Shown: piece by piece, positions 1-12,263 of the stretch
Numbering within the stretch: position 1 is the stretch's first letter
Layout: every line of letters starts with the position of its first letter
Assembly: GCA_905182995.1 (NCBI GenBank)
Contig: CAJJDP010000096.1
Location: 62,001 to 126,000 of the forward strand
Direction of reading: 5' to 3'
From: Paramecium octaurelia
Taxonomy: Eukaryota; Ciliophora; Oligohymenophorea; Peniculida; Parameciidae
DNA: 64,000 nt
Made by a program: the position numbers and the translations under genes
Notes under the pieces: model-generated
Databases searched by the model: none
What the model was told of the DNA's origin: nothing
Seen by the model: only the letters and a program-made list of their open reading frames with translations

Positions 1-2654
1 ACTTTAACTGGTGGCATACTAAATGTAATTCTTTGACCATCACTAAATTCAACAACATTCTCCCCAACCTAATGTCCAATGACTGCATTATATCTTAACG
101 CAGCCTAATATTCAAAGTGACCATAAAATCTATATTTCTTCCTAAAATGTTCTATGTAAAAATGTGAAATGGGAGGATGATGACTAGTATGTTCAATTGA
201 TATTGATGATCCATCTTACCATTAACCTTAGAAAGTTTCACCTAAAATAGGGTTAAATGGTTTCTTTTGTCTGCCACCATTGTATAGTCCAGCTATAATC
301 ATTGTGACAACAAGCTTAAACCTCTCTTTCTCGTCCTGCTATCCTAAAGCATACTCCATGTAGATAGGCATAAACCCCCAGTATTCGCATATCCTTTCAA
401 TCATAGATCTAGGTTCAAAAATACGAACAGGAAGTGAGAATGAGATGATATTTCGACCTTCAAATAGTTATCTACCTGCCGATCTCATTAAATCTAATAC
501 CAATCCATCTTATGCCTTAATTTCTTCCTTGTTGAAACATTCAATCCCTCCCTCCTTAAATCTTCTATATCCTGGGACTCTTTCTTCCAATCTCCTACTT
601 GTTATTTGCTAACCATTCTTCAACTATGTGATAGAACTTATTTATTCGTCAAAGCCTACAATAGACTTTGATTTCTGTCTAATGTAAGCCGAGGACAACT
701 CGCTTACGATTGACTGTTGAAATTGATGAAATCTCTACTCATCTATAGTTTATGAAATCAAACTTAAATTCTCTGTTTTATTGTATAAGTATTTTTCCTA
801 ACTTAATTAATGATACTATTTACCAATTCAGTTGTTATCCTGGAACAAGTGATCTCGCAGTAATAATTGACTAGTCCTTTGCCTGAGACCTTGGGAATTC
901 TTTGAATTTCGTATGCTTCAAACATATTGAACTTATTGTTTTCACTGGTCAGGATGTCAACAATGAATGAACTGCCATTGTTTATTATGAATCGATATCT
1001 CAGTAAGTTCATTTGGATTATGACTGGTTTTGACACTACTTATTTTTATCGTATGGGATGTATTATAAAATGCACCTTAGCTCTTTTCTAATTTAAATTA
1101 AGAAACTTACAGTAAATTCTGCTTCGTTATTATCATGTATTTTATTAATTTAAACAAAATTGTTATCCAGAACCTTTTTAAACTTAAAATTCTTAATAAT
1201 TCTAAATGCCTTTGCTGAATCCACATCACAAACCATCCTGCCATAAACACGTATGCTCTAAGCTTTTTAACTTTTAAAGTAAAAGGCAGATAAGAAAGCA
1301 ACCAAAAAAGCCATAAAAAATGGTATCCAATTAGGTTTTAAATAGACACCAATGCAGAAAGCAAGTGATAGAATAGTATAAAGTTTCCAATTCTTAGTAT
1401 TTTTATTCGAGATTGGATGTTCGTATATTTTGACTCCATTTCTAAACTTGCGAAATTACCATTGTTATTATAGATCATCAAGCATAGTCAATATTTTATA
1501 TTTGGATAATTCTGAAGGGAGAGTGTCAGTCAATAAATAAGTATTTGTAACAACAAAAGAAGGTCTTTTTTCTGTTTACACGACTGCCGTTGTGGCATTG
1601 GAGATCTAATCGCGCCATTATTCAGTTTCATCCAAAGTTTCACCACTGAAGTAGAATTGCTTATTATTCTAAGCTTCCACTTCAATATAAAAGCAATGTT
1701 CTCTGTCATCCAAAGTTGACATAGGGGATATATAGGCTTCCCTTAGATTTATGGCACCTCTTGGTACCTTGTCATTTCTATCTTTGAAATATATCAGTGT
1801 TTATCCATCCAAGACCAGATACCTTTGATTCCAATTGTAGTCTAAGGGTCCATCTCCTCTTTTCAAGATCATTCCTGCTTTTTTTCTCTACAATTGAGGA
1901 GGTCTGGTGGGAGTTTAGGAACTTGTGAGACTGATTTAAGATTGTTTGGCAGGAGTGGAAAAAGTGGATTAAGATAGATTAGAATAGTGTTTAAAGTATT
2001 TCTTCTTTAATCTAGGTGTTGATGATAATAAATTACTCTTTAAATGAGGTCTTTTACAAATCTTTGAGAGAAGTTATTTATTGATACAGATTCAATTTGA
2101 CTTCTTATTATTGCAATAGAACTGATTTATTCATTTTAAACAATTCAGAGTCGTTCATGCTTTACCAAACATTGTAGGTGAGTAGCATAGACTTGTAGAA
2201 ATACAATATGTATTTTCTTGTTATTTCTGTTAAGAATTATGCAATTACATTTGACTCGTCACCATATTGATAGATATTGATTTCAACATTCAAATTAATC
2301 GCAACAATATTGGGACAGAATCGTTACCAATTGCTCTTCTCCAAAATGCCAAAGTTGTCTCGCAATTTTCTCTCGACATCTTTTTCATATCCCTTAAAGT
2401 AATCCAATTCTTCTGCAACCACATCAATCACTTAAGCAGCTCTATTTGGACTCGGACTTACTTTAGCAATTATGGCAACCTCAATTCCTGAAAATTGAAC
2501 AACATTAAATATTCTCTATTCACAATTTTCAAATGAGGTCTTGCGCTCCTGTATTTGAATCTACTTCTAATTTGTCAATTGCACCATAAACTCTGGCAAA
2601 TAATTGGAGAGGATGTACATTTTGACAACGGGTGACTAATTATACCGAGTTCAT
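1..2654 (-). CDS. Oxysterol-binding-protein-related protein (ORP) with PH domain; 3' end beyond window
   Basis: Lipid-transfer protein of the OSBP/ORP family, which moves sterols or phosphoinositides at membrane contact sites. The ORP domain begins near residue 660. It shows 'KPFNPILGETF' and the family signature as 'EHTSHHPPISHFY' (near 780), then runs off the left edge. A PH domain lies at about 240-330 ('GMILKRG', 'NWNQRYLVLDG'). A hydrophobic segment near 430 ('PFFMAFLVAFLSAFYF') suggests membrane anchoring. Residues 1-190 are helical and could be a BAR-like region, which is inference. Introns at 798-823, 1088-1110, 2012-2036 and, less surely, 2540-2564 (ends CAAG) keep the frame open. 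The ATG at 2654 is the first in frame. If the last intron is wrong, the next usable start is 2158. The gene is divergent from its right neighbour. Confidence 0.88.
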
Positions 2655-2755
2655 ACTTACGAGACCAATTCAACCTTTTGCTAATTTTGCTTACTCAGAT
2701 CGAAGTCAATCAAATAGTCTACAAATTTGCTTCCCTTTTAGAAACTCTAAATAGG

Positions 2756-3388
2756 ATGCCCAAAAAGTTTACTTCAGCATTAATTGGTAATATGACACTA
2801 TATTATTATTTCATTAAATTAATGGACGTATCAATGGAGAAAGTCAAACATAGAACCAATCATGAAATCATCAGATTACATACCTTGATCAAGAAGGACA
2901 TTCCTTAAAAACTCAAAAAAAATCACTTCTCTCCTCCTTCATCGCCATCCATATTGGAAGCAGTTCGATCAAAACCACTAATCAAAATAGAGAGATAACA
3001 AAGATCGCCAGTAGTTTAACAGATAAATGATCTAGATTTTGGTTACATGGAAGAATTAGAAAGGAAAAAGATGTTCATGATGATTAGACTCGGTCACATT
3101 AAGGACCCTGCTAGACTGCTTCCAGTTCATAACTATGACAAAATACCAGTTCTTCCGAAAAAAAAGAAGAGAAAAAACAATTAAACCCCATCACCAAAGA
3201 TATCTCCTCTCAAAGTTTCTATGCATATTTCTAACGACATATCGCTACCTACTTTAAGCACAAGATTACATGAAGATCCATATTAGATGAACAGGATCCA
3301 TAACACAACCAAGCAAAAATTAGATCAAAAATAAAGGAGGCTGAATGTAATCAATAAACGAATACTAAATAAATTCTCTATCGAATGA
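2756..3388 (+). CDS. Small basic protein, unknown function
   Basis: An uninterrupted frame of 210 residues ends at TGA 3386-3388. I do not recognise the family. It is rich in Lys, Pro and Ser, with a basic patch ('LPKKKKRKNN') that could be a nuclear localisation signal, followed by 'TPSPKISPLK'. The frame is open upstream to 2636 but has no ATG before 2756, so the start is the first available methionine. It is divergent from the ORP gene with about 100 bp between the starts. Confidence 0.5.
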
Positions 3389-3953
3389 ATAATCATCAAA
3401 TGATGATGTAAATTTATATTCATCTTCTATGGATTACTACAAATTGAAGTTTAATTTATCAATCTTATTGAATATATCTTGTCTTATTTTAAAAAACACG
3501 TATTATTAAACATATATTGTTATTTTAATACAATTATGAAACATTTCTCCCTTTATCACACTTAAGGTTATTTTATTTGTGGTCAACCTCAAGATATACA
3601 TTACAAAAATTGAGAAAAATAAAGTAGTGATTCGTATTTTTTTATTTAATAATCTGTTTTTAATCTCGATTAACAAAGTTTGTTAATTATTTGCGATTGT
3701 ATTGATTTAGAATTCATAACATTTGTTCAAAAAATGCTTTAGTTTCTTTTTTTGAATATTTCCAGACTCAATCATCTCTATTATTATATTCACTATTCTA
3801 TATATGTTCTTATTTAGATTCAAAATTCAGAATACAATGTATATCATATTTTTCTGATCACAAGTAGCATAATCATGTATAATAAAGAAAAATTGATATT
3901 TATTTGAGGCTTAGGCAATTAATTATTAGAATAAATATAAATTTAATATTTAA
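3389..3953. other. Intergenic, no gene seen
   Basis: A+T-rich spacer. I find no frame with codon use like the neighbouring genes. It presumably holds the 3' end of the upstream transcript and the promoter of the eIF2-beta gene. Confidence 0.5.
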
Positions 3954-4579
3954 ATGGATATCATAGATTTTAATAAACCAAGTAATGTCAAGAAGGTGAA
4001 AGTTGGTAAATTTGTTTGCCTATTCTAATAGTCAAGAAGGTTGTTACTTAACCAACAGGAGTCAATAAATAATAATAGAATAAAGAATACTACAATAAGG
4101 CATTAGAAAGAATCATTCAATTATTAAAGGAAAACAACCCATCCTTAGCCACTCAAACTAACATTTAGCTTGAGAAACCCTAGATTGATAAATTGGGAAC
4201 AAAGAAGACTTTGTGGAAGAACTTCGAGGCCATTTGTATGTAAATGAATAGGGAAGCTTAACACGTTAGTTAGTATTTTTTAATTGAATTGGGTACTGAA
4301 GGGTATTATATGAACACTAATATTAGATCATAAGCAGACGAGAAATTGATTATCAAAGGAAGGTATACAAGTACTTAAATCGAAACACTAATTAAAAAAT
4401 ATTTGTGTAATTATTTATTTTAAATAATAGATGAGTATGTCTTGTGTTCATTGTGCAAAAGTTCAGATACTACATTAATCAGGGATGTCGAGTCAAGACT
4501 CTACAGTAAAGAATGTAAAAATTGTAAGGCCACAAAAACAGTTGCGACACTCAAGATATCAAATAAGAAATAAAAATGA
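3954..4579 (+). CDS. EIF2S2: Translation initiation factor eIF2 subunit beta
   Basis: Beta subunit of eIF2, the GTPase complex that brings initiator Met-tRNA to the 40S ribosome. The 191-residue protein has the conserved central block ('LIIKGRYTSTQIETLIKKYL') followed by the C-terminal zinc ribbon, with cysteine pairs in 'CSLCKSSDT' and 'CKNCKATK'. The long acidic and lysine-block N-terminus of animal eIF2-beta is much reduced. A basic stretch of Val/Lys sits at residues 12-24. Two introns, 4006-4031 and 4407-4430, were removed. The last 20 bp overlap the opposite-strand frame at 4559-5029. Confidence 0.93.
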
Positions 4580-5029
4580 TTATTAATTGCATGTTATTAT
4601 TATTATTTTATCAATATGGTCTAAAAACCCTCTCTAACTCATTTCCTTATCTTTTTAATCTATTTCAATATAATTAGGTGTTGTTTGAAACATCATCTCT
4701 CCAAGTAATTTTTTCTTCATCCCAAGAAAACTGCCTTTTTGATTGAAGCAGGTGAATAGAAAATGATTTATTATACTGATTTTTATATTTGGCTTCACAT
4801 AGGGCTGATATTTTTAGGAGACTAGATCAAAAAGTCTTAGATTATTTCTCATATTTAAATTGTAATTTATATTAATAATAAGAGATAGAGATCTAGTGTT
4901 TTCAATAAAGATCTAATTTCCATAATCAAATTTGAAGTCTATTGATATCTAATTAGAATCATTTAAATCAACTTTCAATTCATCAATTTTAAGAACAAGA
5001 ACCTAGTAGTTAACATTAAAGAATATCAT
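4559..5029 (-). CDS. Hypothetical protein (156 aa)
   Basis: A frame without TGA or need of introns lies between the stops of eIF2-beta and the kinase gene. The product starts 'MIFFNVNYQVLVLKIDELKVD' and alternates hydrophobic and polar residues as beta-strands do; a C2-like fold is possible but unproven. Its stop lies inside the 3' end of eIF2-beta, so a short unseen intron may move the true end. A plus-strand reading of the same DNA needs several awkward introns and was rejected. Confidence 0.5.
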
Positions 5030-5098
5030 GTTGATATTAATAAAATTACTAAATAATTCATAATAAAGTATCAAATCTATCTAATAACTACTTTTTTG

Positions 5099-6550
5099 TC
5101 ATTGATCTGACTTCTAAATAGGCGTCCATAGTTGGATCTAAATGATATTAAAAATAAGGATACCAATATTGGAATTCATAAATTTATCAACTTACAAGGC
5201 ATCTAAGACTTAGACACAGTGGGTTAATAGGGTTTTTTCCTAGTTGGTATCTAAGAAGGCAACGTAATTAGATTATTTAATTTGGTTTACATAGTTCTTG
5301 ATATTCTGTCTATAGTTATCTTTAATTTCTAACGATTAGGTATCTAATATCACTTTGTATTCTTTCAATCCGATATTCAATTGATCAACTTCTTTAGCAA
5401 TAGTTTCAACCAATCGTGTGAATTCAAAGTTGGATTATAATCTATTATCCTAGGACTATTTTAAGTGAATTGATAATTTGTTTAAACTAAAATACTCAGT
5501 TGCAGTAGTGCATTAGTTTTTAATGACACTTAACAATTATTGGCCTCTATTATTAGCCAGCAATAACAGATAGTATGCAATTAATGGGGATTCTTTATTC
5601 TATGACTATTCCAAAATAGTATGAGCAGTTGAGCACATGAATTAAACTTTGCATCTTTCATTTACAATCTCTTATAATATGCTTACATTGTTAGTATTAG
5701 TATTCGATGGTTATAGGACATTCTATTCAGGTTTATCTGAATAAAGTTCCAAATCTCCACTAAACTCACCATCGCATTTTAATGGAATTTTAAATAAATA
5801 TTCCCAAGTACATCGTTTATTGGGATCCTTGATAAGCATTGATTTTAGCAAGGTGATTGTTTATTTGGTAAAATGAAATTATGGAGGTATAACCCAATCG
5901 GTTTCATCTTGTGCAGTGATTAATTTAGCAATAGATTTCTCTTCAAATGGACATTTACCAATCAACAGTTCGTATAATACTGCTCCTAGACTCCAGATGT
6001 CAGCTTTGCTATTATAGGATAATCCTCTTAACACCTCTGGAGCCATGTAAATTGGTGAACCCAGCATGGTGGCGGTAACATCATTTTTGATGGGTTTACA
6101 AAAACCAAAATCTGCTAATTTATAAATTCCATTATGTATTAAAATGTTTGAGGGTTTTAAATCCCGATGAATGATTGAGTTTTCTCGTAAGACCTTGAAT
6201 GCTTAAACTAATTGATAAATGATCTCAAGGGATTTCCTTTCTGTAAAATGTCCTTACAATAGCAGTAATTTGTCTAGTGGACCTCCAGAACAATATTCAT
6301 AAACAAAATGATATTGATGAACGGTCTTAATTAATTCGATAAACTTGACCACATATGGACAATGTTAAAGTTTTTAAAGCACTTCAATCTCCTGCATACT
6401 TAATTCAAGTAATTTGGGTGTTTCATTAAATTTAGCCACATCAACACTTTTAATGGCAACTACAGTTTGAGTAAGGAGATTGGTTGCTCTGTAGACTTTT
6501 CCAAACTCACCTTATCCAATTTATTCATGAACCTTATATTATTCAATCAT
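5099..6550 (-). CDS. ULK/Atg1-like serine/threonine protein kinase
   Basis: A 483-residue protein in one uninterrupted frame. The N-terminal kinase domain is complete: glycine loop 'IGQGEFGKVYRA', lysine in 'VVAIK', catalytic loop 'HRDLKPSNIL', 'DFG', and activation segment 'GSPIYMAPEVL'. The short spacing and 'LGAVLYELLIGKCPF' resemble ULK/Atg1-type kinases. About 220 residues follow the kinase domain; they are helical and rich in Gln and Asn, and no domain was recognised there. ULK-like kinases act in autophagy or, for ULK4/Fused types, in cilia; which applies here cannot be told. Confidence 0.9.
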
Positions 6551-7326
6551 GATTTTAACAGTTAAATTAATAAATCAAACTATATTGCTCATTGCATAAT
6601 TGAATTTAAAATTATTAGAGAATATTATTGAATGGGACTGACTTGATACATCCATTCAGTTAATTCAGATTATTCTTTCAATTTCATACATAAAAATGTG
6701 TTAGTTATTCACATTTTATGATTTTATTTAATGATTCTTTAGTTAAATTTCAGATTTTTTGATTGTTATTGTTATAGTAAATTAAAATAACAATAAAGAG
6801 TTGAGTAATTTTGATGTTGATTAACTAATCAATTAATTTTTTTTAATATTGAAACTTGGGACTTCTTTAAAAGATTATAATATAGCAATTTAGAATTATG
6901 TAAAATTAGTTCTTCGTAAAGATCATTTCACTTTTTTTATTTAATATTAATTTACCAAGAATTGATAAAGCATAATAATAATTGTTTATATTTTAAGACC
7001 AATCCAGATTGAATCTTTTAATTAGTAGACTGTTTTGATACAAATAACCAAGATCTAACTAGCAAGAGGGTATCAAATTAACTAATTCATACTAAGTTTA
7101 GGTTAATTTTATTGGGATTCTTTATGAACTAGATAATTTCATTCTAAAATTAAGATTAATTCATCATAATTGTGTATAATAATATTTAATTTATGAATGT
7201 TGAAACACAGAGTAGCTTATATAACAAATTCAAAGCCTTATTAGATAAATTGAAGTATTATTAATCTACATACAAGAAATAAGGAATAGCCACCTGTTGT
7301 CTTTACACTTCACGAATTGAATTGCG
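6551..7326. other. Intergenic between divergent kinase and SMG-like genes
   Basis: About 775 bp, very A+T-rich. A 45-codon frame starting at the ATG at 7193 could be a 5' exon or upstream ORF of the next gene, but I found no intron joining it in frame. Nothing else is supported. Confidence 0.4.
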
Positions 7327-9301
7327 ATGACACAAAGCAATTTTTCTAGGTAACTACTGAGTTAATCTCATCTGGCATCAATTTCGCAATTGCTAAAGTA
7401 ATTCTTAGAACAATAACTTAAGTAAATTGATAAGAGGATGTGGCACATTCTTAAGCAATAAATTGATATTGAATTAAAAAGCATATCTCCGGATGTAGAT
7501 GAAGAAATCAAGTAATTTTATGATCTTCGCATCAACTTTCTCAAAACTATTATCAAAAACCTGACTCAATAGAATTAATTAGGAGGATTGAAGAATGATA
7601 ACGAATTCAGATAATTTTTAGCTAATTTGTACTGTTATGCTGGCGAATTACACGAACATCTAGGCAGGAGATTAGAGAAGATGAACAAATAGCCAAAGGA
7701 TAATTATAAGTTTGCTGATCTTTTCTTTAATAAGGCTAGTTAAATCTATCCTTTTTAAGGAAAATACTACTTCTTGATAGCTACATTAATGATGTAGTTT
7801 AAAGACACATTCAATGCAGCATGTTGTTTGCAAAAAGCTCATTTTGCTCAGATATCTTATAATTGCAAAGAAAATATGAATGAAGTGTTTGAAATAAATA
7901 GAACTCACTATAATGATTGGGCTAAATTTATAAAACCATCCAGTGAATTGGATCGAGATACTTATTTAAGAGCCTTTATGGTTTATTTAATAAGGTTCAG
8001 TACGATTGTTGTATGCATTTAAAATTAATTTAGTTCACTAAAATTGGTTTTGAAGAATTGCCTAAATTGACTAATATGTTTTAGCATTTGTAGGAGTATT
8101 TTAAGATAGTAAAAACAAATGTACATAATGATCACAAGCAATAATATCAATTGCTATTAAAGGTCATTATGATAACCAATTTTGGTTTACACAACAGCAT
8201 AACGACTCTCTAATTGAAAACTGTTCAAGATATCAAGGATAATGATTTGGTGAGAGAATCAATTAAGTATGTCTATGGGTTATATGTCAATTCGCTTGAT
8301 TTTATATTAAAATATTTGCTTTAGAATTCGATGAAGAATTTGGATTAGGTGCCTCCAGTGACATTTTTGTAATTGGTAATTCCAATCATATACTATTTAT
8401 ATGATTAACCACTGGTTTGCACATATTTGCTGTCTGAATATCCTAATTTAAACGATAAATTGGCATAGATCTTTTTATATTCGAGATAGAACTTATATTA
8501 GGCAGAGAATATGAGCAACGATTTATTTTAATATCAATAAAAGTTGAATGAGGAATTTCACGCCTTTTTGTTTCCTTTTGAAATGCCTTTAGTAGGATTC
8601 ACTTGTTATAATCATGTACTACATACATTCAAATAACAATCTTCGACCTATAAAGATGAAGACAGTTAGACATCAATAATATTATTTTATGTTTGTGAAC
8701 AAATAATATAACAATTGCATGGCATTTAAATATAGAGTGTGAAGGAACCAAAATGGGAGTAGGAGATTCCAAAAGAATTGATTAAGAAACTAATAATAAT
8801 TGATGGGATGAATGTGGCAATGAGATATGGATAGGAATAATCTTAGGCGGCAAAGTTTTGTTCTTAAGGATTGAAATGTGCCTTAGAATTTTGGGTTAAG
8901 AGAGGACATGATGTTATGATCATATTACCTGATTTTTGTTTTAACGAGAGCGAGATAAGCAAAAAGAAGCTAACAAATGTAAATATTGAGTAGATATTCT
9001 GTAGTAAAACAATGTTAACAAATTGCCTGATGATGTCAAGTTATTATTGGAGATGAAGAATAAAGGGTATGCTTATGGAGTTCCAAATTGGAATTATGAT
9101 GACTCTTATATGATTCAATATGCTAGAGAAAAGGGAGGATTGATTTTGACCAACGATCGATATAATGATCACATTAGAGCTCTGGAATCCAATATTGTAG
9201 AAAGAGAAAGATTGAAGGAGTGGATCAGAAACAATTGTATCAGTTATACCTTCCTATAAAATGAATTGGTTCCTAACCCTGATCAATTAAAGAGAATTTG
9301 A
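7327..9301 (+). CDS. EST1/SMG5-7-like protein fused to a Regnase-type NYN endonuclease
   Basis: A 641-residue protein. Residues 1-200 resemble the 14-3-3-like/TPR module of EST1, SMG6 and SMG7 ('LYCYAGELHEHLGRRLEK', 'FFNKASQIYPFQGKYYFLIA'). The middle carries the helical EST1 region ending in 'EMPLVGF', like the 'ELRGF' motif of SMG proteins. From about 475 a Zc3h12a/Regnase-type NYN nuclease domain follows ('LIIIDGMNVAMRYG', 'KRGHDVMIILPDF', 'NYDDSYMI', 'LILTNDRYNDH'), with the acidic catalytic positions kept. SMG proteins act in nonsense-mediated decay, and SMG6 carries a PIN nuclease at its C-terminus; here an NYN domain takes that place. Introns are 8011-8033 and 8979-9004. The ATG chosen is the first in the conserved frame. 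Confidence 0.85.
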
Positions 9302-9385
9302 TTATTATATAACATAACATAACATAAATTTATGTAAAAAAAACCAATTAACAAAATTATTTTTTTATGATGTACTTATAATTTA

Positions 9386-10359
9386 TCAAATGTTATTGTT
9401 CAAATTTGATCTGGGAGGTTATTAAACTTATTATGGTGCTGGGTGATATTAAGGATATTGAGGGTATGATGGAATCACTCTTGATGAAACGATTGGGGCA
9501 GCATATTAGACTGGATAAGTTTATACAGGTTAAACAATGCTGACTGGTTATTGTACATATTATTGAACAACTGGTTATGGTGCAACTGTTTAAACGAGTG
9601 GTTATTAGACCACTTATTGGACGACTGGTTGTTAGACCACTTATTGGACGACTGGTTGTTGGACGACTTATTACTAAAAAGTTAGTTGAAGTGAAAAGTA
9701 CATGAACAACTTATCTCTCAACTGGATAGTATTCAACTCTCTCTTGATATCTGTCGACTGGGACGTACTCTAATAATTTTAGTAGGCAATTGGAGTACCT
9801 GTGTATTTCTCTTGGAACACTTATGGGACGTATTCCGTTTAGTATTCAACTGCATAATAATCTGTGACTTTTCTTTCTCTTGGGACATATTGAACGACTT
9901 CTTGTTCTTCATATTCCATCACAGCCTTTTGGTAGGGAACGTATTCGATTCTTGATTCTCCCTTGATGGTTGCCTAATTTAAATTTGAATTTTTTTTTGT
10001 TACATGGACTGGTTGTTGAACGACTGGTTGAGCAATGACTGATTATTGCAAAACTGGGGCTTACACAACTGGTTAAGCAACTACGGGTTGAGCGACAACT
10101 GGGGCAACTGGTCTGGCGACGCTGTATGTTAATGGAGCAACTGGAGCATAAGCAGGAGCGTATGTTGCTGGAGCATATTATGCGGGATATGTGGCTAATG
10201 GTGCAGGTGAATATTAAGGAGTGTATTAAGGAGCGTATTGAGGAGCATATTGAGGTGCTTATGGATGATATTATGGTGCTTGGGGTTGTTGAGGAGGTTG
10301 ATCTAAAAACGTAGAGATTTAGTGATTTTACTTGTTGGGACGGGTGGTCTTTGTGACAT
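9386..10359 (-). CDS. Alveolin/epiplasmin-type cortical cytoskeleton protein
   Basis: A 285-residue repeat protein. The core has the alveolin-like alternation of charged residues and 'EYVP' repeats ('RIEYVPYQKAVMEYEEQE', 'VVQYVPRER', 'EYVPVDRYQERVEYYPVER'). It is flanked by Pro/Ala/Gln/Tyr-rich repeats ('APQYAPQYAPQ') at the N-terminus and repeats of 'QQPVVQQVV' at the C-terminus. Alveolins form the sheet under the alveolar sacs of ciliates, apicomplexans and dinoflagellates. Four introns (9674-9701, 9770-9798, 9974-10003, 10303-10331) of 28-30 nt are needed and all restore the repeat frame. Confidence 0.85.
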
Positions 10360-10450
10360 TTTTGATAAAAAGATTTTTTTCTTATTTTTATTTATATATC
10401 CATGCCATAAATTTTATTGCTTAAATATCCTAAACAAATAATTATAATTA

Positions 10451-11423
10451 ATGTAGTTAAGAAGTATCTCAAATAAAAAAAAACCAAGTCAGCTGACTCA
10501 AACTACGCAACTCTTGGAGAAAGAAACCAAGCACATGGTAATGATCCATCTAACAATATCAATAGGAAGAACAATTATAGCAACTTAAATAAATTATGCA
10601 ATAAGAAAAATTTAAAAGAGAATCAGAAAAACCTACGGGACAGAATGGTACCAGATGGAAAGCTGCTAAAGTAGATAAAGGGCTAAGAAATTACACTCAA
10701 AATCTGCTACAAAAAAAAAATAGTTTTGAAAAGAAATCAATTCCCGCAGTTGTTAGACCAACATCAGCTAAATTGCAACCTCTAGAAAAATCTATTAAAA
10801 CACCAGCTATAGACAAGGATATTGAAATATTTTTTACCTAAGTAGGATTGTTGCAATATAAAGAAAAATTTTAAAATTACACAATTCCAAGTTTAAGTAT
10901 TTCTTAATTCTTATTTAGAGAGAATGTCACTGTGTAATAGTTAAGAGATATGGGCATACTACCAGGCCACTAAATAAAAATTATGAGAGCTTTAAAAGAA
11001 ATACCTGAAAATATATAATAAATGCAAGAGGACAGCTTCTGTCAAAGTAGAGTAAGTGTGTCAGTAAGTGGAGTATAATGTAATTAAGCAAAATTAGCAT
11101 GTTGGTTGTGTTATAAGATTTTTGATGAGACCGAGATTAATTGTAATGGAAGGAACTTTTGTAGTTAACAATGTCTGATATAATTTAATTAAGAATATAT
11201 GATCAAATGTTCAAAATGCAACAAGAAATTTTACAAGAATGATGGCTGCGTCGTATATGATAATTACTATTGTTCTCAATCTTGTAGTATAGATGCAAAT
11301 GACTCAGTGAAAGGATGCAGTACAAATACTATAGAAAGCGTAATAGAAGAGGATTAATTTCAATAAACCAATTATGCAGAATAATTTAATGAATTCTTAA
11401 CTTCTAGTTTATTAAATAATTGA
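10451..11423 (+). CDS. Protein with SAM-like domain and cysteine-rich zinc module
   Basis: A 314-residue protein with a single intron at 10538-10565. It starts with a coiled coil rich in Gln and Lys. A SAM-like helical domain follows at about 120-185 ('IEIFFTQVGLLQYKEKF' ... 'LRDMGILPGHQIKIMRAL'), typical of protein-protein or RNA binding. The C-terminal third has repeated cysteine pairs ('CWLCYKIFDETEINCNG', 'CSKCNKKFYKNDGC', 'YYCSQSC'), like LIM or double zinc ribbons. Function is not known. Its TGA is immediately followed by the stop of the opposite-strand gene, with no base between. Confidence 0.72.
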
Positions 11424-12069
11424 TCAATCATCCTCTGATTGTTCTGAACAGTCTTCTTTTAATTTCAATTCATTAAGTTAATATATTAATTTATCTTGAT
11501 CTAAGTTTGATTTGCTTTTCATCTATTACACATCGGCGACATTAGTTTCCTCTACTTATTAAACAAGTTTTTTATCTTTTTCCTCCTCAGGCTATTATTA
11601 CTACAATCGTTTGAGATCCTATAACTGCTATTTTTTTTCAGTAACTTTCTTCTTTTTTTTAGCCTCCACTGGAACTTGAGTCTTAGGTACAAAGCAATTA
11701 TATATGCGTCGAGAATGCGCAGTGAGATTCTTTAAATACAATTTATTTTTCTTGTATTCTTGTTTTATTTTATCAAAGTTGATAACACTACTCGTCTATT
11801 TGATTCTCTTTTCGATTCCCTAAAATTAGTTTATTGAGTACTTCGTTATCTTCAATCAATTTTCTCATTTCTAATATTTTCTAACCTAAATTAGATGGTT
11901 TAATGGGTAGGTCCTCATTTAACGCGTAAGATGAAGGTTGGTTGTTGATTGTTAAGATTTTTTGCACTAATATTTTATTTTCAGTGTTTTCTGGGTGTTT
12001 GATATCAAGTAATTTCTTGGATGTTGAGGGTTTGAGTTTTTTCTTATGGAAGGGTTTTTCGACATTCAT
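11424..12069 (-). CDS. Lys/Gln-rich coiled-coil protein, unknown
   Basis: A 207-residue protein with one intron (11820-11841, 22 nt) whose removal joins two otherwise frame-shifted halves. The N-terminus is basic ('MNVEKPFHKKKLKPSTSKK'). The C-terminal half is a charged coiled coil with runs of Lys and Gln ('KKKKKVTEKKQQLQDLKR'). Not recognised. The stop at 11424-11426 abuts the TGA of the convergent neighbour. Confidence 0.6.
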
Positions 12070-12263
12070 TGGTTATTCTTTGATATTTTGGACTTGATGA
12101 ACATGCTTGTTGTATTACTAAAATGAGATGGGATTGATACATATAGCAAGTTGTACTCTGATATTGGAGTGATTATTTCATTTTTATTCCAAATATTAGT
12201 CATTAAAATTAAATGGACAAGTTCGACACAATTTAGGGAAAACTGTTCTATGCAGTATATTGT

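Noticed and set aside
4617-5474. Plus-strand membrane-protein-like frame
   Set aside because: Needs several atypical introns. The same DNA on the minus strand is the clean 3' part of the kinase gene and a small intron-free gene.
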